64,000 bases of DNA from an uncultured Parabacteroides sp. (GTDB lineage: Bacteria > Bacteroidota > Bacteroidia > Bacteroidales > Tannerellaceae). The translations under genes were made by a program, and so were the position numbers. The stretch is from contig CALUZR010000013.1 of NCBI GenBank assembly GCA_944325335.1, positions 1 through 64,000 on the forward strand, read 5' to 3'. Positions 27,382 through 36,652 of this stretch are shown one piece after another. The notes under the pieces were generated by a model. The model was not told the origin of the DNA, searched no databases, and saw only the letters and a list, made by a program, of their open reading frames with translations. Numbering within the stretch: position 1 is the first letter of the stretch; each line of letters opens with the position of its first letter.

Positions 27382-27789
27382 ATGAGACGGTTACGTTTCC
27401 AGCCTATTGCAGGCCGAACGGAAGAGATCATCGATGCCATCCTCCAGACCGAGGAGGTGGCATCGTGTGGTAAAGCGCTTTATGCCGTCCACTTAGTATG
27501 CGAAGAGTTGGTAGTAAATGTCGTAAGTTATGCCTATCCACCGGAGGCTGAGGGTTATCTGGTGGTCGAGATAGAGCGGACAGACACCTGTCTTACGATT
27601 CGTTTCCGGGATGGCGGCGTGGCGTTTAATCCGTTGGAGAAGGAAATGCCCGATGTCTCTCTGCCGTTGGAAGAACGTCCGATAGGCGGATTGGGCATCT
27701 TCCTTACGCTTCAAATGATGGATGATGTTTCGTATGAACGCGTCCAAGACGAGAATGTTTTAACCATAAAAAAAGAAATACACGAATGA
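27382..27789 (+). CDS. RsbW-like ATP-binding kinase (anti-sigma type)
   Basis: The 135-residue protein is a stand-alone HATPase_c_2 (GHKL) domain: N-box HLVCEELVVNVVSYAYP with the Mg-binding Asn, G1 box RFRDGGVAFNP and G2-like RPIGGLGIFLTLQMMDDVSYER. It should phosphorylate the Ser of the neighbouring STAS proteins and hold a second partner when free. GTG 27376 could start translation two codons earlier; ATG 27382 is preferred. Its stop overlaps the next start (ATGA), so it is translated with the DJ-1 protein. No sigma factor gene is nearby. Confidence 0.9.
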   Translation: MRRLRFQPIAGRTEEIIDAILQTEEVASCGKALYAVHLVCEELVVNVVSYAYPPEAEGYLVVEIERTDTCLTIRFRDGGVAFNPLEKEMPDVSLPLEERPIGGLGIFLTLQMMDDVSYERVQDENVLTIKKEIHE

Positions 27790-28352
27790 AAAATAAGATA
27801 GGAATACTCATCGAGAGCGATTTTTACGAGAACGAGATATTCTATTACCAGTTCCGTTTCAAGGAGGCAGGCTACGAGGTGCATTTCCTTTCCCGCTTGT
27901 GGGGAAACGAGAGCATCACCTTTAGCGGACACGAGTTCCGCGCGCCTTTCTATTGCAACGAAAGCTTTGAGGCATTGAGCGATGAGGCTTTGGACGAGTA
28001 TGCAGCGGTGATTGTCCCGGCGGGCATGGTGGCGGATCGTCTTCGTTATACCGAGGATGTGGCGAAACTTCCACCGGCTTGTCTTTTCATGCAGCGGGTG
28101 TTTGCGCGGAAAGACATCGTCAAGGGCGTGATTTGTCACGGACTTTGGTTGCTCTCGCCCGTCGCCGAGTTAGTGAAAGGCCGGCGTATGACGGTACACA
28201 ACAACCTGTTGGGCGATGCAAAGAATTACGGTGTAGACTATGTAGACGCCGATGTCGTAGTAGATGGAGACCTGGTTTCGGCTCGCACGGGCGGGCATTG
28301 CTATCTCCTTGCCTCCGAGATTTTGCGGGCGATAGGCGGGCAAAAAGCCTGA
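27786..28352 (+). CDS. DJ-1/PfpI family protein (PfpI-like)
   Basis: The 188-residue protein shows the PfpI pattern: KNKIGILIESDFYENEIFYYQFRF (first strand and the Glu of the triad environment), YAAVIVPAGMVADRLRY, the nucleophile elbow KGVICHGLWLLS with Cys117 and a following His, and a C-terminal HCYLLASEILRAI helix. Family members are deglycases, hydratases or proteases of uncertain role. It overlaps the RsbW-like gene by four bases, so it may be the output or a stress-repair companion of the partner switch. A long hairpin follows its stop codon. Confidence 0.8.
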   Translation: MKNKIGILIESDFYENEIFYYQFRFKEAGYEVHFLSRLWGNESITFSGHEFRAPFYCNESFEALSDEALDEYAAVIVPAGMVADRLRYTEDVAKLPPACLFMQRVFARKDIVKGVICHGLWLLSPVAELVKGRRMTVHNNLLGDAKNYGVDYVDADVVVDGDLVSARTGGHCYLLASEILRAIGGQKA

Positions 28353-28381
28353 TGTGCCAGGGAAAAGTTAAATAAGTCCGG

Positions 28382-28466
28382 CGGAAAACTTCCCGATCTA
28401 CCTGCATCCTCTTCGCGTATTGTTACCGATGCGGGAAGAGGATACAGGCAGAGAAGGAAGTTTCCG
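28382..28466. repeat. Long imperfect hairpin after the DJ-1 gene
   Basis: Two nested arm pairs are visible: CGGAAAACTTCC (28382-28393) with GGAAGTTTCCG (28456-28466), and CCTGCATCCTCTTC (28401-28414) with GAAGAGGATACAGG (28435-28448), 13 of 14 bases paired. No T tract follows, so this is not a standard terminator. It resembles the bracketed arrays B and H in its layout. Confidence 0.6.
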
Positions 28467-28558
28467 TAGGCAGCAAAAGAGGTTGGGATAGGGGGAAAGG
28501 TCGTTTTTCCTGCCTGTCCGGAAAAAGAAAGATGTAAATAAAACGGGAGATTCATCGC

Positions 28559-30106
28559 GTGAAGATAGAGAAGAAAGATTATATATGGGGAAGCCTATGC
28601 ACCGTGTTGCTGTTGGCACTTGGTTGGGTATGGCACGAAAACGAGGCGTTGTCCCGCGAGACGGATGCGAGGCTCGCCGAGTTGGAGGGTTATCAGGAGA
28701 ACGAGGGGAAGTCGTATGTAGTCGAGCGCATCAGCCAGCAGATGGAAGATATTGCCTACCAACAGAAAGATATTGCCGAGAAGCAACGCGAGGAAGCCGT
28801 GTTCCAGATGGGCGTAGCCGACAGTATGCGCCTCCGTGCTGAGGAGGAACAGCGCAACGCACAGGAGTTTGCCCGCAACATGGTAGAAGCCCGCAACATG
28901 GCAGAGGAGCAACGCGAACGCGCCATCCAGCAGCAACGTCAGGCAGAGTATGCGAGAAACGTGGCAGATACCCTGAGCAACGTGGCGCTCGGACGCGTGT
29001 TAGCGTCGCTTTCCACCATCCAATACCAAGCGGGAAACCGCGATGCTTCCGCCCTGTTGGCGTATGCTTCCTGGAAATTCACGACCGAATACCAAGGGAA
29101 TGTCTACCTGCCGGTGATCTTCAATGCGCTTATTTTGAATAGCCAGAGCTTCCGGACGCAGAACATCCACCGGGGGGGCGTGGCGCGTATCCAGCCGTGC
29201 GGCGATGCGTATGTCTCGGTCAGCCGCTATGGGGAGGTCCGTCGTTGGCAAGACGAAGCAGGGGAAGTGCGCGACCAACTCCTCTTTAGCGACTCTACTT
29301 ATAGTTTCCGCGACGTATGGATTGACGCGGACCGTACGATCTATGCACTCAGTTACGAAGGGAGACTCTGCCTCTTGTCTCCCGATGCGAAGGCGGAAAC
29401 CCTTCTTTTACCCGAGACAAACGGATGGATGCGCCTCGGTCCGTTAGACCACGAACACCTGCTCCTGGCTTCCGAACGGAACCTCTATTTCTATGATAAA
29501 GCCCGGAAACAGATCGTAAAGACAGTGCCTTTGCCTCAAAAGCTGACGGCCTTGACCCGCAAAGAGGGGCAGTGGTTCATCTTTGGCGACGAGGCCAAGC
29601 TATGGCTCCTGGGGGCAGACGGGACGCTGACCGCCTTAGAGCGTTGGATCGACGAGACGATTACGGCGTGCGCGTGGTCTCCCGAGCTGGAAATGTCCGC
29701 CGCAGGTACGGAAAATGGGAATATCTATTTGATTGATTCAAACGGCAATTCCGTACGAAAGCTGACGGGGCACCGCTCGAAAGTAACTCAGCTCCTCTTC
29801 CATGGGCAGCATCTCCTTTCGGGAAGTTACGACCGTACGGTGAACATTTGGGATGTAAATGCCAACAAACAGGAGCCTGTCCCCGTCCGGACCTTGGCCT
29901 CCTGGGTCTACTGCTTCGCCCTCACGCCCGACGATGCCATCTGGATTGGCGATGAAAGTGGGGCGATATCGCGCGTGATGATCTCGCCAGACAAGATGGC
30001 GGAGCGCATACAAAAGAACCTGAAACGGGACTTTTCAGACGACGAGTGGAACTATTACATAGGAAATAACGTGCCTCGTAGGCGACTAATGCTACTAATT
30101 CACTGA
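28559..30106 (+). CDS. Membrane-anchored coiled-coil protein with WD40-like propeller
   Basis: The 515-residue protein uses GTG at 28559 (after GGGAGA). It has one N-terminal transmembrane helix (YIWGSLCTVLLLALGWVW), a Gln/Glu/Arg-rich coiled coil (about 35-140, ISQQMEDIAYQQKDIAEKQREEA), a helical spacer, and a C-terminal propeller with a clear WD repeat (KLTGHRSKVTQLLFHGQHLLSGSYDRTVNIWDVN, about 410-445). The topology places the propeller in the periplasm if the helix is a non-cleaved anchor. It starts the GC-richer operon and ends four bases before the sensor gene, so it probably serves that sensor as a signal-presenting partner. Family function is not established. Confidence 0.75.
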   Translation: MKIEKKDYIWGSLCTVLLLALGWVWHENEALSRETDARLAELEGYQENEGKSYVVERISQQMEDIAYQQKDIAEKQREEAVFQMGVADSMRLRAEEEQRNAQEFARNMVEARNMAEEQRERAIQQQRQAEYARNVADTLSNVALGRVLASLSTIQYQAGNRDASALLAYASWKFTTEYQGNVYLPVIFNALILNSQSFRTQNIHRGGVARIQPCGDAYVSVSRYGEVRRWQDEAGEVRDQLLFSDSTYSFRDVWIDADRTIYALSYEGRLCLLSPDAKAETLLLPETNGWMRLGPLDHEHLLLASERNLYFYDKARKQIVKTVPLPQKLTALTRKEGQWFIFGDEAKLWLLGADGTLTALERWIDETITACAWSPELEMSAAGTENGNIYLIDSNGNSVRKLTGHRSKVTQLLFHGQHLLSGSYDRTVNIWDVNANKQEPVPVRTLASWVYCFALTPDDAIWIGDESGAISRVMISPDKMAERIQKNLKRDFSDDEWNYYIGNNVPRRRLMLLIH

Positions 30107-30110
30107 AGGT

Positions 30111-33083
30111 ATGAAACGATTCTTATACATCCTGATCGTATGTTTGCTGGGCGCGGGCCAGGCTATGGCGAAAGACGGACTCCCGTTTTTTGTCAACTAT
30201 TTGCCGATAACCTACCAAGCGCATAACCGCAACTTCGACGTGGTAAGCGATGAAAAGGGCCGCGTCTACGTGGCAAACTTCGAAGGTCTCCTCTATTATG
30301 ACCAGGCGGACTGGCATATTATTCATGCGCCGGGCATCTTCCGCATCACCCAACTCTACAAGGACCGGAACGGAAGAATATGGGTCGGCGGGTACAACCT
30401 CTTCGGGTACCTGACGGCAGACAAGCGTGGCGCGTTGGAATTGAAACTCATATTCTCGGAGAATAACCCGGGTTTCTTGGGCGAAGTGACCGATATCTAC
30501 GAGGAAGGAGGCCGTATTTGCGTGGAGACCTCCATCGGGGGCATCACGCTCGAGGACGATTCGATGAAGGATTTCACGGTAAGGCCCAGCCGAAAGACCA
30601 CGCCGAAGTATTACCAAGGCCTGCAGGTAAACCAGGAATTATCCCTGCCCAACGGCCTCACCCTGCTGGCTACGGCCGGGAAAGGCCTGGTCGCCCTGAG
30701 CCAGGAAGGACGGGAATTGTACGTCCTCTCCGAGGAGAATGGCTTGTGTAACAATAATGTGAACCAAATTTATTCGGATAAAGAGGGATACGTCTGGGGC
30801 GCGACGGACAAAGGTCTCTTCCTGGTCGACGTCAATTCCTCCTATACCCGCTTTACCGACACCGAAGGGTTGCTGGGCGAAGTGCAGTCTGTTTGCCACA
30901 TAGGGGAACGCTTATTCGTGGGAACCCTGCAGGGCATTTACGAGAAAAAGGGCGACCATTTCCAGCCGATAGGGGATATGCGGCACGCCTGCTGGCAGCT
31001 GCAGCCCGACGGAAAGGGCGCTATTTATGCCGCTACGGCCGGGGGATTGTTCCGCATCGAGGCGCAGCGGATGGAGCAACTCAGCTCGGAGCATACGCTT
31101 TCCTGCTTCATCAATCCGGACGGGAGCTGCTACACGGGCGAGGTAGACGGTATATATTATATAGGTACGCGCGCGCGTACCTTATTAAATAAGGTCGAAA
31201 AGGCCACCCATTTCTACCAGGACGAGCGGGGAACACTGCTGGTCCGGAACATCTACGGGCAGGTCTTCCGCTTGAGCGAGGACCGGAAAGAGTACATTTT
31301 CATCATACCCCGAAGCACGTCCGGCGAGGAGGCACGCTACAATAACACCCTTTACCAGCAAGACAATACGCTGTATGTACAGAGCCACGTCGGCCTGTTC
31401 TATTGGGAGGCGGCTTCCCAGTCGCTGGTCGAAATGCCGGAAATGGCCGGATTGCTGCGCGACGCCCAGTATCCGCAGTTCATCTATCCCGACGGGAAAC
31501 GCCTCTGGTTTACCAACAACGAAGGCAAGGCGCTCCGCGTCTACGACCGTTCGTCCTCACCCGAGGAGCGGGAACGCTGGAACGCCCTGCTCTATCCCAT
31601 GCATCATTTGCAGGTATTGGCCATGGATGTGGCCGGGGAAAACGTCTGGCTGGGCGGCAACTTCGGCTTGATACATGGGCAGTGGGGCCAGCAGGAACCG
31701 GACTACAACCGGGCCAATCACATCCATATCCGCCGCATTATACTGAACCAAGATTCCATCGTCTGGGGCGGATTTAGCGGGGAAGACCAGCTGGATGTCG
31801 AGCTGCCTGGCCATAGATACCACTTCGAAAGCAATAGTCGCGATATCCAGATCAGCTTCTCGGCCGATGCGTGGTCGACGCTGGGCGACGTGCAATACCG
31901 TTACCGCCTCGACCGAAGTGCGCCCTGGTCCGATTGGAGCACCACCACTTCGGCACACTATGCCAACCCGCGCGCAGGCCATTATACCTTCGAGGTCATG
32001 GCGCGAGACCGCTATGGGCGCGAGACGGACATGCTGTCCCTCCCCATCTCGGTACTCTATCCCGTCTACCTGCGCTGGTATAGCTTTGTGCTTTATATCC
32101 TGTTGTTGGCGCTGTTCATCTGGCAAATCATCCAGTGGCGTATGCGTCGTTTGCTCAAAGAAAAGCTGCGTTTGGAGCAGATTGTGGAGCAGCGCACCTC
32201 CCAACTCAGGCAGCAGAAAGACGAAATAGAGGAGAAATCCAATAAATTGGAAGTCGCCTTGGCCGACCTGAGCAAGGCCCAATATGAACTTATCCGCCAG
32301 GAAAAGATGGCAACCGTGGGTACACTGACGAAGGGACTGGTCGACCGCATCCTCAATCCCATGAACTATGTGAACAATTTCTCGCATTTAAGTCTGGGAC
32401 TTATCAAGGACATCAAAGGCAATCTCGAGGACGACGAGGAGCACATGACGCCGGATATCTACGACGACTCCATCGACGCGCTCGACATGCTCCGCACCAA
32501 TCTCCAAAAAATAGAAGAACATGGGCTGAACACGACCCGCATCCTCAAAGCCATGGAAGAGATGCTCAAGGAACGGAAAGGGCAGATGACCGTCATGGAC
32601 ATCGCCGCCATTTGCCGGAAAAACATCGAGATGGTACACGCTTACTACGCGAAAGAGATCGCCGAATGCCGCATCCGCATCGAAGCGCCCGACCCGGATC
32701 TGGTCGTAATTGCCGAGGTAAATGCCGAGCAATTCAGCAAGACCATCATGAGTATCCTGGCCAATAGCTTCTATGCCGTGCGAAAAAAATACCAGCGCAC
32801 GCCTTTCCAGCCGCTCATCCGCCTTGCTGTTTCGCTCGACAAGCCGCGGAAAAACGTACAAATCACAGTCTACGACAATGGCATTGGCATTGAGGAATCA
32901 ATCCTCGACAAGGTGTTCGACCCCTTCTTCACGACCAAGACAACGGCAGAGGCTGTCGGTGTCGGGATGTACCTCAGCCGGGAAATCATCCTGAACCACG
33001 GCGGGAACATCGCGATAAAGTCCGTAAAAGATGAATACACCGAGGTGGTTATTTCCATCCCGCTCCAGCAGGAGAAAAAATGA
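30111..33083 (+). CDS. Two-component propeller sensor with histidine-kinase-like core lacking the phospho-accepting His
   Basis: The 990-residue protein has a signal peptide (1-20), two periplasmic Reg_prop-like beta-propellers (about 25-560; motifs such as DRNGRIWVGGYNLFGYL and DKEGYVWGATDKGLFLV), a Y_Y_Y domain (about 570-645), one transmembrane helix (FVLYILLLALFIWQIIQW) and a coiled coil. The dimerisation helix then reads GLVDRILNPMNYV where kinases read GxxHEIRNPLN, so Asp745 replaces the His. The ATPase domain is intact: N-box Asn in SILANSFYAV, DNGIGI, FDPFFTTK, GVGMYLS. It may work by allostery or through the small kinase encoded 289 bases downstream. Its ligand is unknown. Confidence 0.85.
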   Translation: MKRFLYILIVCLLGAGQAMAKDGLPFFVNYLPITYQAHNRNFDVVSDEKGRVYVANFEGLLYYDQADWHIIHAPGIFRITQLYKDRNGRIWVGGYNLFGYLTADKRGALELKLIFSENNPGFLGEVTDIYEEGGRICVETSIGGITLEDDSMKDFTVRPSRKTTPKYYQGLQVNQELSLPNGLTLLATAGKGLVALSQEGRELYVLSEENGLCNNNVNQIYSDKEGYVWGATDKGLFLVDVNSSYTRFTDTEGLLGEVQSVCHIGERLFVGTLQGIYEKKGDHFQPIGDMRHACWQLQPDGKGAIYAATAGGLFRIEAQRMEQLSSEHTLSCFINPDGSCYTGEVDGIYYIGTRARTLLNKVEKATHFYQDERGTLLVRNIYGQVFRLSEDRKEYIFIIPRSTSGEEARYNNTLYQQDNTLYVQSHVGLFYWEAASQSLVEMPEMAGLLRDAQYPQFIYPDGKRLWFTNNEGKALRVYDRSSSPEERERWNALLYPMHHLQVLAMDVAGENVWLGGNFGLIHGQWGQQEPDYNRANHIHIRRIILNQDSIVWGGFSGEDQLDVELPGHRYHFESNSRDIQISFSADAWSTLGDVQYRYRLDRSAPWSDWSTTTSAHYANPRAGHYTFEVMARDRYGRETDMLSLPISVLYPVYLRWYSFVLYILLLALFIWQIIQWRMRRLLKEKLRLEQIVEQRTSQLRQQKDEIEEKSNKLEVALADLSKAQYELIRQEKMATVGTLTKGLVDRILNPMNYVNNFSHLSLGLIKDIKGNLEDDEEHMTPDIYDDSIDALDMLRTNLQKIEEHGLNTTRILKAMEEMLKERKGQMTVMDIAAICRKNIEMVHAYYAKEIAECRIRIEAPDPDLVVIAEVNAEQFSKTIMSILANSFYAVRKKYQRTPFQPLIRLAVSLDKPRKNVQITVYDNGIGIEESILDKVFDPFFTTKTTAEAVGVGMYLSREIILNHGGNIAIKSVKDEYTEVVISIPLQQEKK

Positions 33084-33257
33084 ACCTGCCCGGGTTTGCG
33101 CAAAAACCTGCCCAGGTTTAGGTGAAAACCTGCCCAGGTTTGGGGCAAAACCTGCCCAGGTTTTTAGAAAAAGACAGGCGTACCAAAAAAATTTCACAGG
33201 CTGGTAGTCCGACTACCAACCCCGTGGTAGAGGGACTACCTGGTCAGGAAAATCTGA
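33083..33257 (+). repeat. Array E: two tandem arrays of 22-23 bp palindromic units
   Basis: AACCTGCCC.GGTTT starts at 33083, 33105, 33127 and 33149, exactly 22 bp apart; each unit holds the inverted repeat AACCTG..CAGGTT (one mismatch in unit 1). A second set follows at about 33201-33262 with GGTAGTCCGACTACC, GGTAGAGGGACTACC and TCTGATTACC spaced 22-23 bp. The first unit begins at the last base of the sensor stop codon. AGACAGGCGTA occurs on both sides (33172 and 33304 regions). Confidence 0.85.
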
Positions 33258-33371
33258 TTACCTGGGCAGAAAATTTTGAAAAGACTGCCGTCTTTTTGCA
33301 AGAAGACAGGCGTAAATAGATAATTTATTGAGCAGGAATATTTTAAAAGAAAACTATAAAACGACAAGAAT

Positions 33372-34214
33372 ATGGAGACGATTGAAGAACTAAAGAACCA
33401 GATAGCAAGCCTGCAAGAGCAGGTAAAGCAGCAAGAGAAGATGGCAACCCTCGGATTGCTCACCGCTGGCATTGTGCACGAGATACGCAATCCGCTCAAC
33501 TTTGTGGTTAATTTTAGTAAACTGTCTGCCGACTTGGTGCGCGATTTGAGCGAGGATTTGGAAAACATCGAGGCGGTCAAGGCGCAGTCAGCAGATTGGG
33601 AAGACATCCAAGACATCATGGAGAACCTGCAGGAAAACCTGCAGAAGATACGCGAACATGGCGACCGCGCGACCAGCATCATACAGAACATCCTGCTCTA
33701 TTCCCGCGGGAAAGAGGACGAATTTATCCCGACCGACGTCTGCAAGCTGGTCAAGGAGTACGTCTGGCTCTCCTACCATGCGATGCGCGCCAGCCTGAAA
33801 AACTTCAACATCTCCATCCAAGAGACGTATGAAGAGGGCATCCCGATGCAGCCCATCATCCCGCAAGATTTGAGCCGCGCCGTGCTGAACGTCATGAACA
33901 ATGCCTGCTATGCGGTATGGGAGAAGGCGCAACGCTCGGCCGTAGACTTCAAGCCGATCGTCGAAATACACGTCTACCGCGAGGGAAAAGAGCTCTATAT
34001 CGCCATCAAAGACAACGGGATTGGCATGACCGACGAGGTGAAACAGCGCCTCTTCGAGACCTTCTTCACCACCAAACCCACCGGGCAAGGCACGGGATTG
34101 GGCATGTATATCACGCGAAATATCATCGAAAACAAGCACCATGGGCGCATCGAGTTTGATTCGCAAGCCGGAGAATTTACCACATTTACCCTGATAATAC
34201 CCTTGAAAGAATGA
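33372..34214 (+). CDS. Small soluble histidine kinase
   Basis: The 280-residue protein has a short coiled coil (1-24), a HisKA-like helix with LLTAGIVHEIRNPLNFVVNF (phosphoacceptor His36), and a complete HATPase_c domain: N-box LNVMNNACYAVWEKA, DNGIGM, FETFFTTK, GTGLGMYITRNI. It has no membrane segment or sensor domain. Its sequence around the H-box is very similar to that of the upstream His-less sensor (KMAT.G.LT.G.....NP.N.V.NFS.LS), so the pair looks like a duplication followed by division of labour: one senses, the other carries the phosphorylation site. Its stop overlaps the TonB receptor start (ATGA). Confidence 0.9.
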   Translation: METIEELKNQIASLQEQVKQQEKMATLGLLTAGIVHEIRNPLNFVVNFSKLSADLVRDLSEDLENIEAVKAQSADWEDIQDIMENLQENLQKIREHGDRATSIIQNILLYSRGKEDEFIPTDVCKLVKEYVWLSYHAMRASLKNFNISIQETYEEGIPMQPIIPQDLSRAVLNVMNNACYAVWEKAQRSAVDFKPIVEIHVYREGKELYIAIKDNGIGMTDEVKQRLFETFFTTKPTGQGTGLGMYITRNIIENKHHGRIEFDSQAGEFTTFTLIIPLKE

Positions 34215-36625
34215 GGACTTGGTACATATACATGCTCCTCTGCTGGCTCCCTTTTGCCGCTGTGGGGCAAGAAGAAAGCGACCTTCGGCAGCTCTACCTG
34301 CAGGCCGAGGAGGAATATAACATCGGTCGTTTCGACGCTTCTATCCGCTTGCTGGAGGAGAACGTGACTTCCTTCCGCGGCGCCCTGCGCGAGAGCGCCT
34401 ACCGATTGCTAGCGTTATGCTACCTGAACCAGGACAATACGCCCGAGGCGGAGCAGTACATCTCGCTCCTGTTGAAGGAGGACCCGTATTATAATGTGAC
34501 GATCCACGACCCGCTCCGCTTCGCTGATATTGTGGAAAGGTTCAAGAAAGGTGGAAACGCCACGATTACGACCGCCTCCCAACAGGCCGAGAGCGTGGAC
34601 GAAGCGCCGGTGCCTGTCACGGTGATTACCGAACAGATGATCCGGGATTCCGGCGCCAAAACGCTGGCCGACCTGCTGACGATCTACGTCCCCGGCATGA
34701 CGATGATCGAGGGAAACGAGCTAAATGTCGCGATGCATGGCGTCTATTCCTCTTCGCAAGAGAAGATATTGATCATGCTCGACGGGCATAGATTAAATAG
34801 TAGGGCGACCAACTCCGAAGCACCAGACTACCGGACCAGCCTGGAAAAGATACAGCAAATCGAGGTATTGCGCGGCCCGGCGTCATCGCTATATGGTAAT
34901 GTCGCGCTGACGGCTGTGGTGAATATCATTACCAAGAAGGGCAACCAGGTAGACGGGGCCAAGGTCTCGCTCAGCGGAGGAGACAACCAAACTTACCGCG
35001 CGGACTTCCTCTTGGGCAAAGGAACCTTCGATTTCGACTTCATGGGATGGGCCTCTATCTATACCTCCCAAGGCGAGAAGCGCTACTTAGACACCGACGA
35101 CGAGGCATTTTATGGCAAGGTTTTGCGCCCGGGGAGCATGTATATCGGAGGCTATAACCATAAGCCCGCCTACGATATAGGCTTTACCGCGCGATGGAAA
35201 GACCTGAAGGTGCTCTTCAATACCCAGTATGCGAAGAAAGTGACACCGTATGTTTCGGTGCGCTTCCCCAGCCTGTATGATTATGACCGCTACCGGATGA
35301 TTAACGGATCCGGACCCGGACGCGCGCGGCAAGCAACGCACGGCGAGGTGAGTTACGAGAAGGCAAACGACAAATGGGCCGGGAAAATCAGTGCCTTCAT
35401 AGACATGGAAAGCTGCTCTTACTACGATGTAGCCGCCGATACACTCTTGGAAGCAGACCGCTACCTGCCTATCGGTCCCGGCGAAATATTGGGTAGCGAG
35501 ATCAAAGAAGGCATGGGAGAGAACGGCGTTTACCAGGTCCAGGCCTGGAATGACTACGCCTATGGAGGTTCGGCACAGGCCATCTATAACTTCCAGACGA
35601 GCAAGTTGAAAGGCAATCTCCTCTTCGGAGCCCAGATAGAGAACTACACCATGAAGGACAACACGATGCTGATCGGCGACCATTACGACCGGATCATCAT
35701 CACCTTCTCGGATGCCAACCGCTCCATTCTCCTGGGAAACGAACTGAATCTCTCCGCTTTCGCCCAACTAAAGACGGCCATAGGCGATAACCTGATATTC
35801 AATGGCGGAGTCCGATACGACTACAAACATCGATACAATGGCAAGCGATTGAATGAATTCTCGCCCAGATTGTCATTCATTTACAATCTCAATCCTTCTT
35901 CCCACTTGAAGTTTGGTTATTCGCATTCATTTGTGGATGCGCCATTTTTTTATCGTGCGACGACGATAGCCACCTATTCGGGAGGAAACAAACTGGATGC
36001 CGAGTTGATGAATGCAGTTCAGTTTAGTTTCGATCAGACGCTCAAGGATAAAGGATTGAAGTATGAAGTGAATTTGTACTACAATGCACTGAAGGATATT
36101 GTCTGCTATGGCGTCCCGAATGAAGCAGGGGATTTGTTGTCCAATGCAGGTTCGTTGAAGGTCTGTGGCTTGGAAGGCGCTGTCTCTTATGAGAAGTCCA
36201 AGTGGTATGCCATGATGAATCTTTCGTACCAATACTTGATTAAAAGTACCAACTATACGGCTACAGGTTCGCATATCAATGCTGTGCCGGACTTCCTGAT
36301 GAACTTATTGTGCTCTTACCAAGTACTGAAACGAAGAGAACATGAGTTGAAAGTGAGAGGAAATATAGCTTTCCAAACCGGACAATACGCCCCATTAGTC
36401 TCTAATCAGATTTATCTGGGCGACCAACTTATTACTGATCCGGAATATTGGTTAGGTGCGCGGGCTATAGTTAATGCCGGGGCAGATTATCACTATAAAC
36501 GGGCTGCCGCATCGTTGACTATTTATAATTTATTCAATACAGACTATTATCAAGGAGGAAGTACGCTTGTACCTCAACCTCAACAGGGAAGGAATTTCAT
36601 GTTTACCCTGTCTTATTTATTTTAA
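34211..36625 (+). CDS. TonB-dependent receptor with N-terminal TPR-like domain
   Basis: The 804-residue protein has a signal peptide (RTWYIYMLLCWLPFAAVGQ), a TPR-like periplasmic domain of about 100 residues (LYLQAEEEYNIGRFDASIRLLEENV, LLALCYLNQDNTPEAEQYISLLL), then a plug (PVPVTVITEQMIRDSGAKTLADLLTIYVPG; EVLRGPASSLYGNVALTAVVNIITKKG) and a 22-strand barrel ending in FMFTLSYLF. The TPR replaces the usual carboxypeptidase-like domain. Codon use changes sharply at about 35.8-35.9 kb, from C-ending to T-ending codons, within the barrel. It overlaps the kinase gene by four bases and lies 27 bases before the NRPS ATG, which suggests uptake or sensing of the NRPS product, by inference. Confidence 0.85.
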   Translation: MRTWYIYMLLCWLPFAAVGQEESDLRQLYLQAEEEYNIGRFDASIRLLEENVTSFRGALRESAYRLLALCYLNQDNTPEAEQYISLLLKEDPYYNVTIHDPLRFADIVERFKKGGNATITTASQQAESVDEAPVPVTVITEQMIRDSGAKTLADLLTIYVPGMTMIEGNELNVAMHGVYSSSQEKILIMLDGHRLNSRATNSEAPDYRTSLEKIQQIEVLRGPASSLYGNVALTAVVNIITKKGNQVDGAKVSLSGGDNQTYRADFLLGKGTFDFDFMGWASIYTSQGEKRYLDTDDEAFYGKVLRPGSMYIGGYNHKPAYDIGFTARWKDLKVLFNTQYAKKVTPYVSVRFPSLYDYDRYRMINGSGPGRARQATHGEVSYEKANDKWAGKISAFIDMESCSYYDVAADTLLEADRYLPIGPGEILGSEIKEGMGENGVYQVQAWNDYAYGGSAQAIYNFQTSKLKGNLLFGAQIENYTMKDNTMLIGDHYDRIIITFSDANRSILLGNELNLSAFAQLKTAIGDNLIFNGGVRYDYKHRYNGKRLNEFSPRLSFIYNLNPSSHLKFGYSHSFVDAPFFYRATTIATYSGGNKLDAELMNAVQFSFDQTLKDKGLKYEVNLYYNALKDIVCYGVPNEAGDLLSNAGSLKVCGLEGAVSYEKSKWYAMMNLSYQYLIKSTNYTATGSHINAVPDFLMNLLCSYQVLKRREHELKVRGNIAFQTGQYAPLVSNQIYLGDQLITDPEYWLGARAIVNAGADYHYKRAAASLTIYNLFNTDYYQGGSTLVPQPQQGRNFMFTLSYLF

Positions 36626-36652
36626 ACGCAATTGAGTAGAAAGGATTATTTT

